From positions 8,034,866-8,098,865 of the forward strand of contig NC_047080.1 of NCBI RefSeq assembly GCF_902459465.1: a DNA stretch of 64,000 nucleotides, written 5' to 3'. Position numbers and translations under genes: made by a program. Origin of the DNA: Asterias rubens. Lineage: Eukaryota > Echinodermata > Asteroidea > Forcipulatida > Asteriidae. This document shows, one piece after another, positions 35,501 through 47,800 of this stretch; position 1 is the stretch's first letter; the number at the start of each line of letters is the position of its first letter. The notes under the pieces are model-generated. The model had not been told where the DNA came from. It saw only the letters and a program-made list of their open reading frames with translations, and ran no database searches.

Positions 35501-38500
35501 TAGCACTGGGTGCATCCGCGCTCACTCCAGGGCCCAAAGCCGTAGAAACCTGGAAGAAACAAGAGTGATGACTATAGCCCCTTAACCAGGATAACAGACT
35601 GGTGTTGTGTGAATGGCCCCTGAATCAGGATAACCCAAACTGGTTTATTCTGAAGCAGTGTTCCTGTGGCCGATGAACTGAACAAGCTGATAAAAAGTCA
35701 AATTGATGATTGAAGAAAACCTTACACAGCCTGCAACCGAGTGGAATGCGACGCTCACGCAAACGTGCAATTATTCAATCTACACACCCAACTTGTAAGT
35801 TCTTCAGAGAACTTTGTCATTTTCTTATCATCATGTAATGGTTTACAAGTGCTGTGGCCCAATGGTGCAATATGCTGTCGATCAAGAACACTAGGGTGAA
35901 CCCATTCTCGATAAGTGCACTGGGTTCTTTTCTGTGCATTACACAACACACGAGACCAACGGCTTTATGTCCCATCCAAAGGATGAAGCAATAATGGATA
36001 AGTGTCTTGCTTAAAGATAAAAGTGTCACGACAGGGACTCTAACCTACACACACAGCTGATCAAAAACACCAGAGCATGAGTCCAGTGCTCTTATCCACT
36101 CCCCCTCGACACATCATGTGATAATGACCAAGTGATAAGCTAAAATTGATCTTTCTTCCAAACGCACTTTCCATCACTTCCCTACCTTCGGCACAGACGT
36201 CACATTTATCCCCCACAGTCCCTTCAAGACACAAGCAGTTTCCATTAGAGTCACAGCCAGACTGTGTACTTCCCACTTTATTGCAGTCACAGTAGGTACA
36301 ACCATCCGTTGTCATCTGGTAAAACCTGGGAGAAATAATAAACTGACAATGTTAATGGGTCTGGGGTCGATTTCACAAAGAGTTAGGACTAGTCCTACAT
36401 GTAACTTAGGACTAGTCCTAGGAGATATACAAAACGTGTGGCTAGTCCTAAGTTAGGACGAGTAACTCCTAACTCGAGATAAGACTAGTCTTAACTCTTT
36501 GTGAAATCCACCCATGGTATAAGGTTAAAAATCCTTTAAAATCTTAATTTGTAAAACAAAAAACTGGCAGAATACACAAAATTTGTGACCCGCTCTGCAA
36601 AAATGGCCCTAATAATGTCACACAAAATCAATTTGTAGTTATATACATTAATGGAAAGGTCTTTCCGTCAGCTTTAATTTGGTACATGTTAGAAATCTGT
36701 TGCATTTTGCAATCCAGAGTTATGCCATATTTTGCATGCAAAATTATGCTCTTTTGGTTAAAGTAGGGTGTTTTGTTTTAGAACAAGGGCAGACCTACAT
36801 GGTTTAGACTTTCATAGCCTTTGCAGGCTACTTAAAAACAATTTTGCTTATTTTTATGACTGCTACAAGTAAGTAGGAATGTAGAGCCCCTCCCAGAATT
36901 TAAAACTTTTAGAATGTGACACCCCTCTGTATAAAATGGTGTTGGCCAAAGACACCAGAGTGCCACATGTTGAGTGTGTCTGTTCACTTTCAAAAATTTT
37001 GGCAAAGTGATAAGACTATACTCAATCCTGCTCCATTCTTTTGTCTTTGCCCAATATAGAATCTAACGCTACTGATGAGAAGAGTGTAACAGGAAGAATG
37101 TCATGACTGCACTGTGTGACGATTGTTTGCAAACTGAATGCTAGAGACTTTCTTACCCTGCGGCGCACTCAGTGCAGTCTTGTCCACCTATACCAGGCTT
37201 GCAGCTACATTGCCCAGAGTCAGCGCATGCATTGTCCAATGAGTAATTGGATGAACAGGTGCAGGGGACACACCCAGTACCTGATAGAAAAGGAAAACAA
37301 AGTTTTACGTTTTCTCTTGTTTCAACAGCACATTTATTTCACACAAATGTTTTCCTTAAACCAATATTCCCATTAAATTTCTCCTTGTGTGACTATATAT
37401 CCAGCATCGAGCCCAACACCATTTCTGGAACTTTTAGGTTCTTGCTATTCGGTTCTTGAAATCAGCACAAACCATGACACTCTCTCATGGGTATTTTATT
37501 CCAGTGGTAGTTTAAATTATAGCAGACATCATCTCCAGGACCTCCGACCACCCACACTCTCTCTCCCGTATCTTGTTCCCAGTTGTGTCTAATCTCGCTG
37601 TGCCATTTTCGTTCGTTCCCAGACTGCATTGCTCGATCGTAACCCCCTGGAAGTGTGACTTGAAAGTATCCAAATAAATGAATTTTTAAAATAAGTTCTG
37701 TGGTTGCATGCCTCCATTCTGCCGTTTAATCGCGCACAGGCTGGATGCGCTGCGTGGAAAGTTGTAGAAAACTTGGCGGTCAGTGTTGCTTGACAACAAA
37801 AGTGAATCCAAACATCTTTACATAGGCATGAGTTTCGGCATAAAGAACTTTGTGAAAACTCACAGCGTTTTAAATTTTGTGCGTATATGATAGCCTATCA
37901 AAGACAAGGATCAGAGCAACACTTCCAAGGGTTAGGGACGTACGCAGAGTTAGCGGGCGATACGGCGCGCTGCACATAGTAGCGAGGCACCCTCCCCACC
38001 CCTTATTCTTACCTGTGTACAGACCATAATGCTCTGGCATGCAAGCATCACACTTAATTCCTATCACATTCTGGTGGCATTCACACATCCCGCTGAGGTC
38101 ATCACAGGCCTGCCGTTGAGCACCGTTGATGTCGCAACCACAAGCTTCAAAATGAAACAAAATAACACAGGGTTAAACTTTGCTGTCTGAAACACAGCAG
38201 TCGAAATAGACCTCATGCACTTAACGCGACAAGACCCAAACAGCGCCCTTACTGAGGAGAATGAAGACCTATCATTGGCCGAGAGCTGTGCGCGGACAGG
38301 CATGTCTGTTTCAATTGTTTAATCTCTGCGATGGTGGCCAATGCAGTTACAAAGGATTAAACTCTGCTGTCTGAAACAGAGCAAAGCCAAGTCCAAATTG
38401 ACAAATTTGCCCCTGAAGATAATAAGAGTGGGCTGATTTCAAAAACAACTGTAACAATATAACTTGGGTTCTTATACATCAGGCATATCCTAGTAGCTAG

Positions 38501-38800
38501 ATCAAGGTGCTTTACAAAAGTTACTTGATTCATTCATCAAGCATCGTTCGTCTAATCCACAAACTTACTCAACTCCCTTGGGAGCATAAACCAGTACTGG
38601 CATTAACAACCTCAAGGCCCTGATCAGCACCAAAATAATACCGCAAGAAGTAATTTTGAGGTATGAGTCGGTGCACCCGAACAAAACAGTGTCCTCCTAT
38701 AGTGTCCGCCACATCTATAAAAAAAAAAACTAATTTACTCAGCCCTTGCAGGTTCCAACTTGGGTTAATTGAGTAATTTATTGTTAAGTGTCTTGATCAC

Positions 38801-38848
<48 letters not shown>

Positions 38849-41800
38849 TTGGGGGCTAATCATCCTTACTCGCAGCTAAGAGCTGCTACAACTTGTTCGA
38901 GAAGCAGGCATGCAAGGGCGCCTTTGGCTGCCAGCCAAATCAACCCATTATGACCACGGAGCACAGCCAAAGATCAAAAGTGTTGGATTTTTCCCCGAGG
39001 GAGGAAAACCGGATGGTCTGGAAAACCCTCGTGGCACAGCAGAGAACCAACACACAACTCAACTCACATATGGCCCTGGCCGGGAATCGAACTGGGGTCA
39101 CCTTGGTGAGAGGCGAGAGCTCTATGCACAAGCCAACCATGCCACCCAAGTGTCATGACTGGGAATATGAACCAGCACTCCAATGACTATGCCATCAGAA
39201 GTTGAGTCTGATGCACTACACCAGTCGGTCACAAAACCAAACAATTAGGTGTTAGGCCCATGTCACACGAGGCAATTTACAGGCAACCAGTTCCAGGCAA
39301 TCTCCAAGAAGAAGGAACATTCTCCTATGATTATTGACATATCTTTCTTGGGGATTGTAAGACACCATTTGCAAAATTACTTATTTTTTTACTTTTGTGA
39401 TCCCATAGCATGCACTGCAGTTGGTTGCCTCCAAGTTGCCTGTAAAAGTTGCCTCGTGCGACAGGGCCCTTACAATGCAAAAAAAAACTCTGAGCCATCA
39501 CAGCTCACATGACAAACTTACCCGTGCAGCCTGCCTGCATGCTGTAACCGTAGTAATAGGCTTGACAGTAGTCACATGACTGTGATGTCACACCATCCAA
39601 ACACTGACATTGGCCGCTGTAGGAATCACACTGTGTACCTAGAAGATGACCTCCATTGTTACAGGAACATTCTACAAAAAGGAAAAACATGTTGCAATTA
39701 TTGCAGGTGAATTGCTTTCAATTGACGACAAAACTCCAGTTTAAAACACCTGTTGATGTTTTAAAATGGTTCACTTTTATTTCTAAAATGTTCCCCTTTT
39801 TGTTTGCTTGTTTTTATGTTTTATGTTTATATACCTAAAGAGATAGCTCTTTTGAAGAGTGATTTGGTTAACTTTTGGGCAATCTGGCAATACCTAGGCT
39901 TCTGTTTGTTCTCTGTATTTGTGTTATGTCTCTCTTGTTTTTGTAATGTTTTTTTAATACATTTCAAGTATTTGTTGCTGTGTGTTTTTGATGTTTTGGA
40001 AGCCTGAACAAATAAATAAATAAATAAATAAATAAGTAATTAAATAAATCTTGGGAATTTTTTTTAGTGAGTTGACCAACTATTTGAAACCATATAACTG
40101 CACTGGTTTTGTATGGTTGCTCAAATGTACAAAGAAGTAACTGATGCATGCTGTTAAGATGGATTCACCACATTATTTCATATGTCAGGCTGGCATGGTT
40201 TATTTTATCCTTTCAAGCCACAGTGAATCAGATTGAAGGGTCAGTTAATAGGAGGGTTGACTGAGTATTGTTTAGATGCAAGAACCACATCATATCATTT
40301 TGCAGGCTGGCATAGTTTATTATTTAAAACTACAGTGAATTATATTGAAAAGTCACACAGTAATGTCAAATCTTATCCTTCTTCAAATGTTCTCCGTTTT
40401 CGAAAATTAACCTTCTCTGTGGTTAAACTAGCCCCTTCCCTCCAATCCCCCATGTCTCCGTTTCAGTGTTCATCCCTTGATTTGTCTGACTGCATTCTGC
40501 TCCTCTTTTTTCACTTCTTTCCACCAGACTGCTTCTGAGTTCTGCTACACCCGTATACTTTTTTTTAGTTTGTGTGTTTTGTCTTTTCAATAGCTTTTGA
40601 GAAAAACTCTGATTTATCATGGTCTAAACCTGATGCCATTAAAAATTTTGTGCTAGTTTGAACAGCGATGAAATCTTACCGATAGCTCCGTTGTAGACTT
40701 CTGCCATGAGGGAGAACTCATACATGACACAGTCTCCAGACTCCCTGACGATGCGGTCCAGGGAAACGGCTGCCATCCAACAGGATGTCATGACCTCACG
40801 GGTCAGGTTGGAGGTCATCGCTGAGGCGTATACATTCAGGTCATTGAGCACGGGCAGTAGGACCAACTAGATGAGAAGTAATGGAGATAAGGGATTGGAA
40901 GAATGTGGACTGGATTGCTTCTTGTTTTTCTTTTAGGAGGCGTGTTGGCTTGATGGAAACATAAAGAAAAAATCATGCTGCACTTACCGAGTCCAGAAGG
41001 ATTGATGAAAACAGCCCAAGGGATGAGAAACCAGTAATGACTGAAACGTTATAAACGCCAGCTGCGTTCAAACAGGCTGCACCAAACTGCTGGACACCTA
41101 GCAATGGAAACACATCACAAAGTTTTTAAACACAAACAGAACACAAAAATGAAGACCATTTCAGTCGGTGAAAAGTACACTGTAAAAGTTTTCCACTTTA
41201 AGCCTGGTTCATACTTCACGACAAAGCGAATGTGACACGCGATACAGAAAACAAACATTCAGATTTACGCTGCTTTACAATTGTGATGCAAGAACATTCG
41301 GAATGCGCGTGAAGTATGAACAGTGAAAAAGTAGGCTGAAACTGGTTTTTAGTCGAACTTGTTTGTAAATTGGAATGTATTAGACCAGAAATAAATGTGT
41401 CCGCCATGTAGTGTGCATTGTGAGTTTGCAATCCTCCAAAAATGAACACTCCAAGCTGTGCGTATTCTATTTACAGACAATGCACGCGAGTCATTTGCTT
41501 TTAAGCATTGTGAATTTCGCAGTATTTACACGCAGCGGATTTCCAGCTTTAGTTCTTTTGTATGACTCATGACACGCACAAAAAGCTCTCGACCCTTCCA
41601 ACCTCTTTTGAGGACAAATCTTTCAAAGAACATCAAAGATAGCAAATCTAAATAAGGGAATCAATGTGTGGTGAAGAGGTTTTCAACTAGACGTTTAATC
41701 CCAACGAGGCCTGGTTCAAGATAATTTTACCGAGACAAAGTCGAGGTAAATTATAAAGAACCAGGCCTCGGCGGGTTTAAACCACTAGTTGAAAACCGAT

Positions 41801-44800
41801 TCAACACACTTTGATTCCCATTCATAAATACCTTCTCGGTCAAAAACATCATCACTTTTTGGTCAAAAAGTAAAATAAATGCAAAAATTATAATTGTTAC
41901 AAGATTTCTTTCAACACAACACCCCTCCAGCTATGAAATGGTAAAGCCCTCCGCCGCCCTCGGGTAAACAACTCCTTATAAGGGAATGCTGTGCGCGTTG
42001 CGCGTATCGCGTGATGTGGCACAACTGTTTCAGCTGTTGCTCTCGACCAATAGCAATGAAGAAACTGTCTTAAACAAAGGTTTATACACACCCACGTGAC
42101 ACGCTCTCCACCAATAGGAATAGCAAAAGTGTCTGAGGTATTTATGAATGTTTCTTAATATCTTGCTAACCTCCAACTCCAGCGGTTTGTACATCAGACA
42201 CAAGTGAAATAGTGGTTCCTGGCAATGACTGTCCACTGCATTCATAAGGCACTGGTGACTGCTGTGTCAGCTCTATACGCACGCTCTGGAAAATACCGGC
42301 GCTCTGTTGAAAGTAAAGAAAGGTATTGAAGAAAGAAGAGATGAATTGGAATGAACAGGGATGAGATTTGCCAAATGTGAAAGTTCCTGAAATTGGCTTA
42401 CAGGCATGGGTACCCCATTGTTCTAGACCCGGAGCCTCCCGGAAATTACAATTCAGGAGGTTTACAGATTAGCTTCCCCATGTCAACCCCGCGGTGCTCA
42501 CTCGGGTGAGCCCCTGACAAGAGCTAATCAAACGATCACACTCGCCCTCTCGTGGTGACGTCATGCACCTCGGGCCAGCCCCAAGTGACCCGCTACACAA
42601 GCAAGGCACAGGGGGCTGACCCGGGTGAGCCCCTGGAATAACGTCAAAGCTATACGAACACACTGGGGGCAGATCAGGGTCGACACGGAGAAGCTAATCG
42701 AAGCTAATCTGTAAACACCAAAAACACCACACTGCAGGTTTGGACACAATTTAGACTTTTTCTTTTTCCCTTTGGAGACAGCGTTAATTCTTTCACGAAT
42801 ATTGGAAGGCTCATACAAGGAGATTTTTTGAGAAAAACCTGAATTCAGGAAAATGCTGAGAAATCACACACCTTAATGAAGAAGCTCAAATTAGATAATT
42901 GCCTACATGTGTTTAGAGTTGACTGCAAGCGTTAAGTCTTGAGGTTACTGAGATGGCCACGTGCTAAAGTTAAGGCTTTGCATGATCAAGTATTGGCATC
43001 GATAAGTTTTGTGTCATACAAAAATGCAGGGTTGTAGCTAGACCAAATTTAGTGGTAGGCAATAAATCAAATTTTGTTGGAAGTCTACCGAGGGCAAGGA
43101 GATCAACAAAATTATTCATGTTTAATTAAGGGGCCATTATTGCTGAGGTGGGGACAGGTTCCCAAACTGTTTGTGTTACGGGGCCATGCAATAAGTTGAA
43201 TGGCCTTTGGATTGTGTTCTTTCTCACTCCTTATCATTAGCTGTGTCTCAGACCAGTGCAAAGTGGACAATATTTGAAATCTGTGCTGGGGGCATAATGT
43301 ATTTTGCTCAGAGTGCTGGCCAAAAATTGAGAGTCCTGGGCAGGCCCGCCCAGCACCGCCCACCGGGCTACAATACTACATAAATGGTAATCTCACTTAA
43401 TAATAATAATAATAATAATAATAATATCAAAGTCTTATATAGCGCACGTACATGTATCTACCAAACAAGGTACTCAAGGCGCTGAGATACAAACTTTGAG
43501 AAAGATAGGTAATTGCAGTGATGAATTCTGAGACCCAATTATTTAGCACCTTATAAGGGTTTACAAGGTGCTACAGCGCATTAAGCAGCCACAGCCAGGA
43601 ACACCGGGGCAAACCCCTTCTATTTTCGATAAGTGCACTGGGTTCTTTTACATGCCTTACACAACACATGGGACCAACGGCTTTACGTCCCATCCGAAGG
43701 ACAAAGCAATGGTTAAGTATCTTGCTTTAACAACACAAGTGTCACGGCTGGGGATTCGAACCCACACTCTGCTGATTATAAACACCGGAGTTTGAATTCG
43801 GTGCTCTTAACCGCTTGGCCACGACACTTCCACAACACTTCCGCAGTGTCTGCACTTACGCAAACCTAATACTTCTTATTAAAAGTGAGAAGAACAAACC
43901 TCATATCTTAGAACCAGTTCATAGTTCGCGGTGCTTGGAACCACGACATCAGCAAATGTGACGATAGTGTTTGGTGAGATGGTAAGAAAACCTCGGCCTG
44001 TGTGCCTTGCAGTGTCTGCACTAGATGGCCTCTCTTCAATACTAACAACCTGAAGAAAGACAAAGTCACAAGGAAAACATCAAATCAGAAACAGGAAAAC
44101 ATCAAATCCGATGAGGTTTGTGGCAGCACCATGTGAAAATCTCTTTTCCTGGTTCTGCCTTCCCGCACCATCGAGCCAAGCCCAACTACCAGTTAAAGAC
44201 ACTGGACACTATTGGTAATTGTCAAAGACCAGTCTTCTCACTTGCTGTATCTCAACATATGCACAAAATAACAAACCTGTGAAAATTTGAGTTCAATAGG
44301 TCGTCGAAGTTGCGAGATAATAATGAAAGAAAAAACACCCTTGTCACACAAAGTTGTGTGCTTTCAGATGCTTGATTTCGAGACCTCAAATTCTAAACTT
44401 GAGGTCTCAAAATCAAATTTGTGGAAAGATACTTCTTTCTCAAAAACTACGTTACTTCAGAGGGAGCCATTTCTCACAATGTTTTATACTACCAACCTCT
44501 CCCCATTACTCGTTACCGAGAAAGGTTTTATGCTAAAAATATTTTGAGTAATTACCAATAGTGTCCAGTGTCTTTAAGAACACACCACAGGGCTCAAGTT
44601 GGGAGAAAAAATCCCGAGACTGCAGAACTTATAGCTCAACATTTTTAAAGGACCAGAAGATTGTGTACAAGACAAGAATCATAATGAGAAGAAAACAAAC
44701 TTCCAGAGTCCTGACACAGTTTAGCGTGCATTTAATAGACGATGTGACCTGTGACATCACATGTTTACAAAAGAGCCACAGAGCCTGGACTTCCTGCAGG

Positions 44801-47800
44801 CACATTTTATACACAGCATTATGGAGACTGCACTGTCTAAAGCCCGGTTCATAATTCCTGCGAATGCTAATGCGAAGCGAAATTTGACGTCACAAATTCA
44901 CAACGAACAATTCGCAGCAGTTGAACTCTGCTCTACTCCCTTGCGAATAATCGCTGCGAAGAGAGGGTGTGACGTCAAATTCACAACATATTCGCTTCGC
45001 ATTCGCATTCGCAGAAGGTACGTATGAACCGGGCTTAATTCCTATCAACTTTTGATAAGATGAAAGGGGGCACATCTCAAAACTTGTCCAGCTTTTACTT
45101 TCATAAATCTTGGGTTTATGTGGAAGTTATGACACAAAATGTCCATAGGACCAGTGCAGTATATTGCCTGCCAGAATACCTAAAGAATGCACAAGGTCAC
45201 ACTTATTGTAAACAAAGTTCACATGATATATTGCTTCATTGTGTTTCACATAATTATTGTTCTAGAAGTTCTTTATGCATCTTTGCTCAATCTTTATAAT
45301 TACTTGTATTACATTTTACAATTCGGGAAAAAAAAGGCAAAGTTGAGTTGAACAAAAAATGTAAAACACAAACATGAACATTTTGTTTATTTATTTACAC
45401 TGATCCGAGACTCACTTTATCAGCAGACGCCAATTCAGCCTCGAGGGTCAACTGGTCGAGTTTTGGAACGTAGAATCCGGGTGTGGTTTCATTGCAGGCG
45501 CGCCCGACAATATTCGGTCGGCAGGTACAGGTCCCTGTGGTGGCATCACATTGGCCACTCAAGGAGGCTCCGTCGCTGCAACTGCAGAGAGAGCAGCCGT
45601 CTGGGTTGTTGGCGTCAAGGCTATAACTTCCAGTCTGGGAAAAAAAGCATCGAGGAATAGTAAAATATTAATTTGATACAATTAACTTTGTTGCCCGTTA
45701 TGAAACAGTCTTTTAAGGGTTTTGATACCTTTTGTAGATAAAGTTTTTGGTCATGAAGTGTGTCCCTACTCACTGTGAACGAAGATGTTTGTAATATCAT
45801 TTTCCTGTAGAAGTTTCAGCTTCAGAAAAAAAAAGTGAAAATATTCACGGAGCAATGTTTTCCGGAGAGTCACCTAAATATTTTGTACATGCTAAAATAA
45901 TTTTCATTTTCTCAAAAGCTACAGCACCTCAGCAAGTAATATTTTGAGGGAAGCTTTCTACCATAATTATCTTCAAACCGTGTAATTTTAATGTAAATCT
46001 GTGGAACTTGTGTTTTGTGTCCTACAAAAAGTACCCAAACCCGACAAGAAGCAGTTGTCACATTTGAGCGGGAACTTCTGCCTGTCAATACTGTACCATA
46101 ACTTCAAATGTCTTACCATGCACGTGTCACACCGGTTCCCCTCTACATTGGTCTTGCAGATACACTGCCCGGTCCCCTTGTTGCAGAAGTTTGTTGACCC
46201 CAAAGATCCAATGGGATCGCAGTCACATGCTAAATGAAAACGAAAGAAGAGACCATGTTACCTATTTCATATATTATATGGGATTTGAGGAATTACATGG
46301 TGAGGTATCAATCTGGTTTGCGGTAACACCATGTGTGTGTCTTCTTGCCAGGTAGAGTTTGCTCTTTTGTTGCTATATATTCTAGAGTAGATAGAGTAGA
46401 TTTTCGGATTTTCGGGATTTTCGGGAGACTTCTCAGTTCTAAAAAGAACTGTCCTGCTATTTTTAAAACTACTACCTTGGCGGAAGATAAAGAAAATCCA
46501 CTACTACTTTAGCTTGAGGATCATTATTAACTTCACTAGTACCACGGAGTGAGTTCTTAATTGGTCTCAATGTTTCGACTAGCTGGCTCTAGTCATCATC
46601 AGGAGAATGAAGAAATGTAGGTTTATATCACACTGATGTTGCTATCGATTGACCAATCAGAATTGGGGGGGGGTTCAAGTTTGCTTGAAGATAAAATAAT
46701 AGTTCTGATGATTACACATCCTGTACTTTGTCTTTAAAAGGACTGGACACTTTTGGTAATTGACCAGTATTCTCACTTGGTGAATCGCAACAGATGCATA
46801 ACAAACCTGTGAAAATTTTGGCTCAATTTGTCATCGAATTTGATGAAAGAAAAAACACCCTTGTTGCATTACTTTGTGTGCTTTCAGATGCATAACATAA
46901 TGAAGTAGTTTATTTCTTTTGAGTGAGAAATTACCTTTCTCAAAAACTAAATTACTTCGGTAAGAGCCGTTTCTGACAATGTTTTTTACTATCAACAGCT
47001 CTCTATTGCTTGTTACCAAGTACATTTTTATGCAAACAATTATTTTGAGTAAATAGTGTCCAGTGCATTTAAAGGAACGTTACAGAACTGGTAAGAAACA
47101 AAAATCGTGAAGATCACAGATTTACATAAAACTTACACGGTCTATTGATGATGATAGTAGAAAACATCCCTTGAAATATTTCTGTTTGAAATGTCATATT
47201 TGATGAGAAATAAATAATCTAACTTCGCATTTGGAGTTTATCGCTCAGTGAGCGATTTATTCATTTTTATTTTGGCATCGATGCAATGCAAAATTTGTAA
47301 TCGGTTTTACACTATTTTCTCGTGACCCAGATAGCAGATCGATCTCAAACGTCTACAGGTTTGTCAGTTCATGTATATGGTGGATTACATAAAGTGTGTA
47401 CACTGCCAGCAACGGTTTTGTTAGCAAAACCAATTCCGTAATGTTCCTATAATGCAAGTCCCTTTACCAAGTATAACGTAAAAGGTGAGAACAGCCTCTG
47501 GAGACCAGCTTATCATTTGTGTAAATGAGTTCAGAGTTTTTCACGTTATCAACTTACGTTGGCATCCAGCCGGATTCAAAATGTCCAGGTTGTAGAAAGT
47601 ATCCTTACACTCATCACACAGTAAGTTCTGTACGTTAACTTTACACGCACAACTCCCATCAGTCTCATTACAAACACTGCCCGCTACTGTGCCGTTACCA
47701 TTACACATACACGCTGTGGAAGACAAAACAAACGTAGTGAGAATATTAGTATTGATTTTTAAATTCTTTAGTTTTGGGTTGAACAAAGAGAAATTGACTA

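Larger units (their letters stand above)
31579..35549 (-). other. Laminin domain IV type A / Laminin B domain (exons 16-19)
   Basis: LE10 opens in exon 16 ([20 protein letters not shown]), then the domain starts: [20 protein letters not shown]. Exon 17 holds the family core [20 protein letters not shown] followed by LSFTLSQTS, matching the YF.AP..FLG...SYGQ.LSF pattern. Exon 18 holds QLKLHES-type sequence and [12 protein letters not shown], and exon 19 [12 protein letters not shown], then [11 protein letters not shown], which re-enters the split LE module. Type A domains are known in laminin gamma and alpha chains and perlecan, not in canonical beta chains. Confidence 0.88.
36186..39671 (-). 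other. Laminin LE modules 6-9 (exons 12-15)
   Basis: Modules: [20 protein letters not shown] (exon 12), [20 protein letters not shown] (exon 13), [19 protein letters not shown] (exon 14) and [19 protein letters not shown] (exon 15). The first two sit where beta LE6 and LE7 sit; the last two have no beta counterpart and belong to the inserted block. Exon boundaries here are mostly phase 1, the usual class for exchange of EGF-like modules. GAGTGG-type gene-like ORFs on the opposite strand are shadows. Confidence 0.88.
40680..45469 (-). other. Laminin domain IV type B (exons 7-11)
   Basis: It starts at [18 protein letters not shown] in exon 7. It continues with HTGRGFLTI and NYELVLRYE in exon 8 (the family has WTG.GF.R and Y.L.IRYE here), VRIEL and VPYEC in exon 9, [10 protein letters not shown] in exon 10, and [14 protein letters not shown] plus [15 protein letters not shown] in exon 11. 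This order is diagnostic of the type B domain found in beta chains (and, related, in alpha3/5-type chains), about 215 residues. The tryptophan of the family WTG motif is His here (RHTGRG). Confidence 0.85.
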
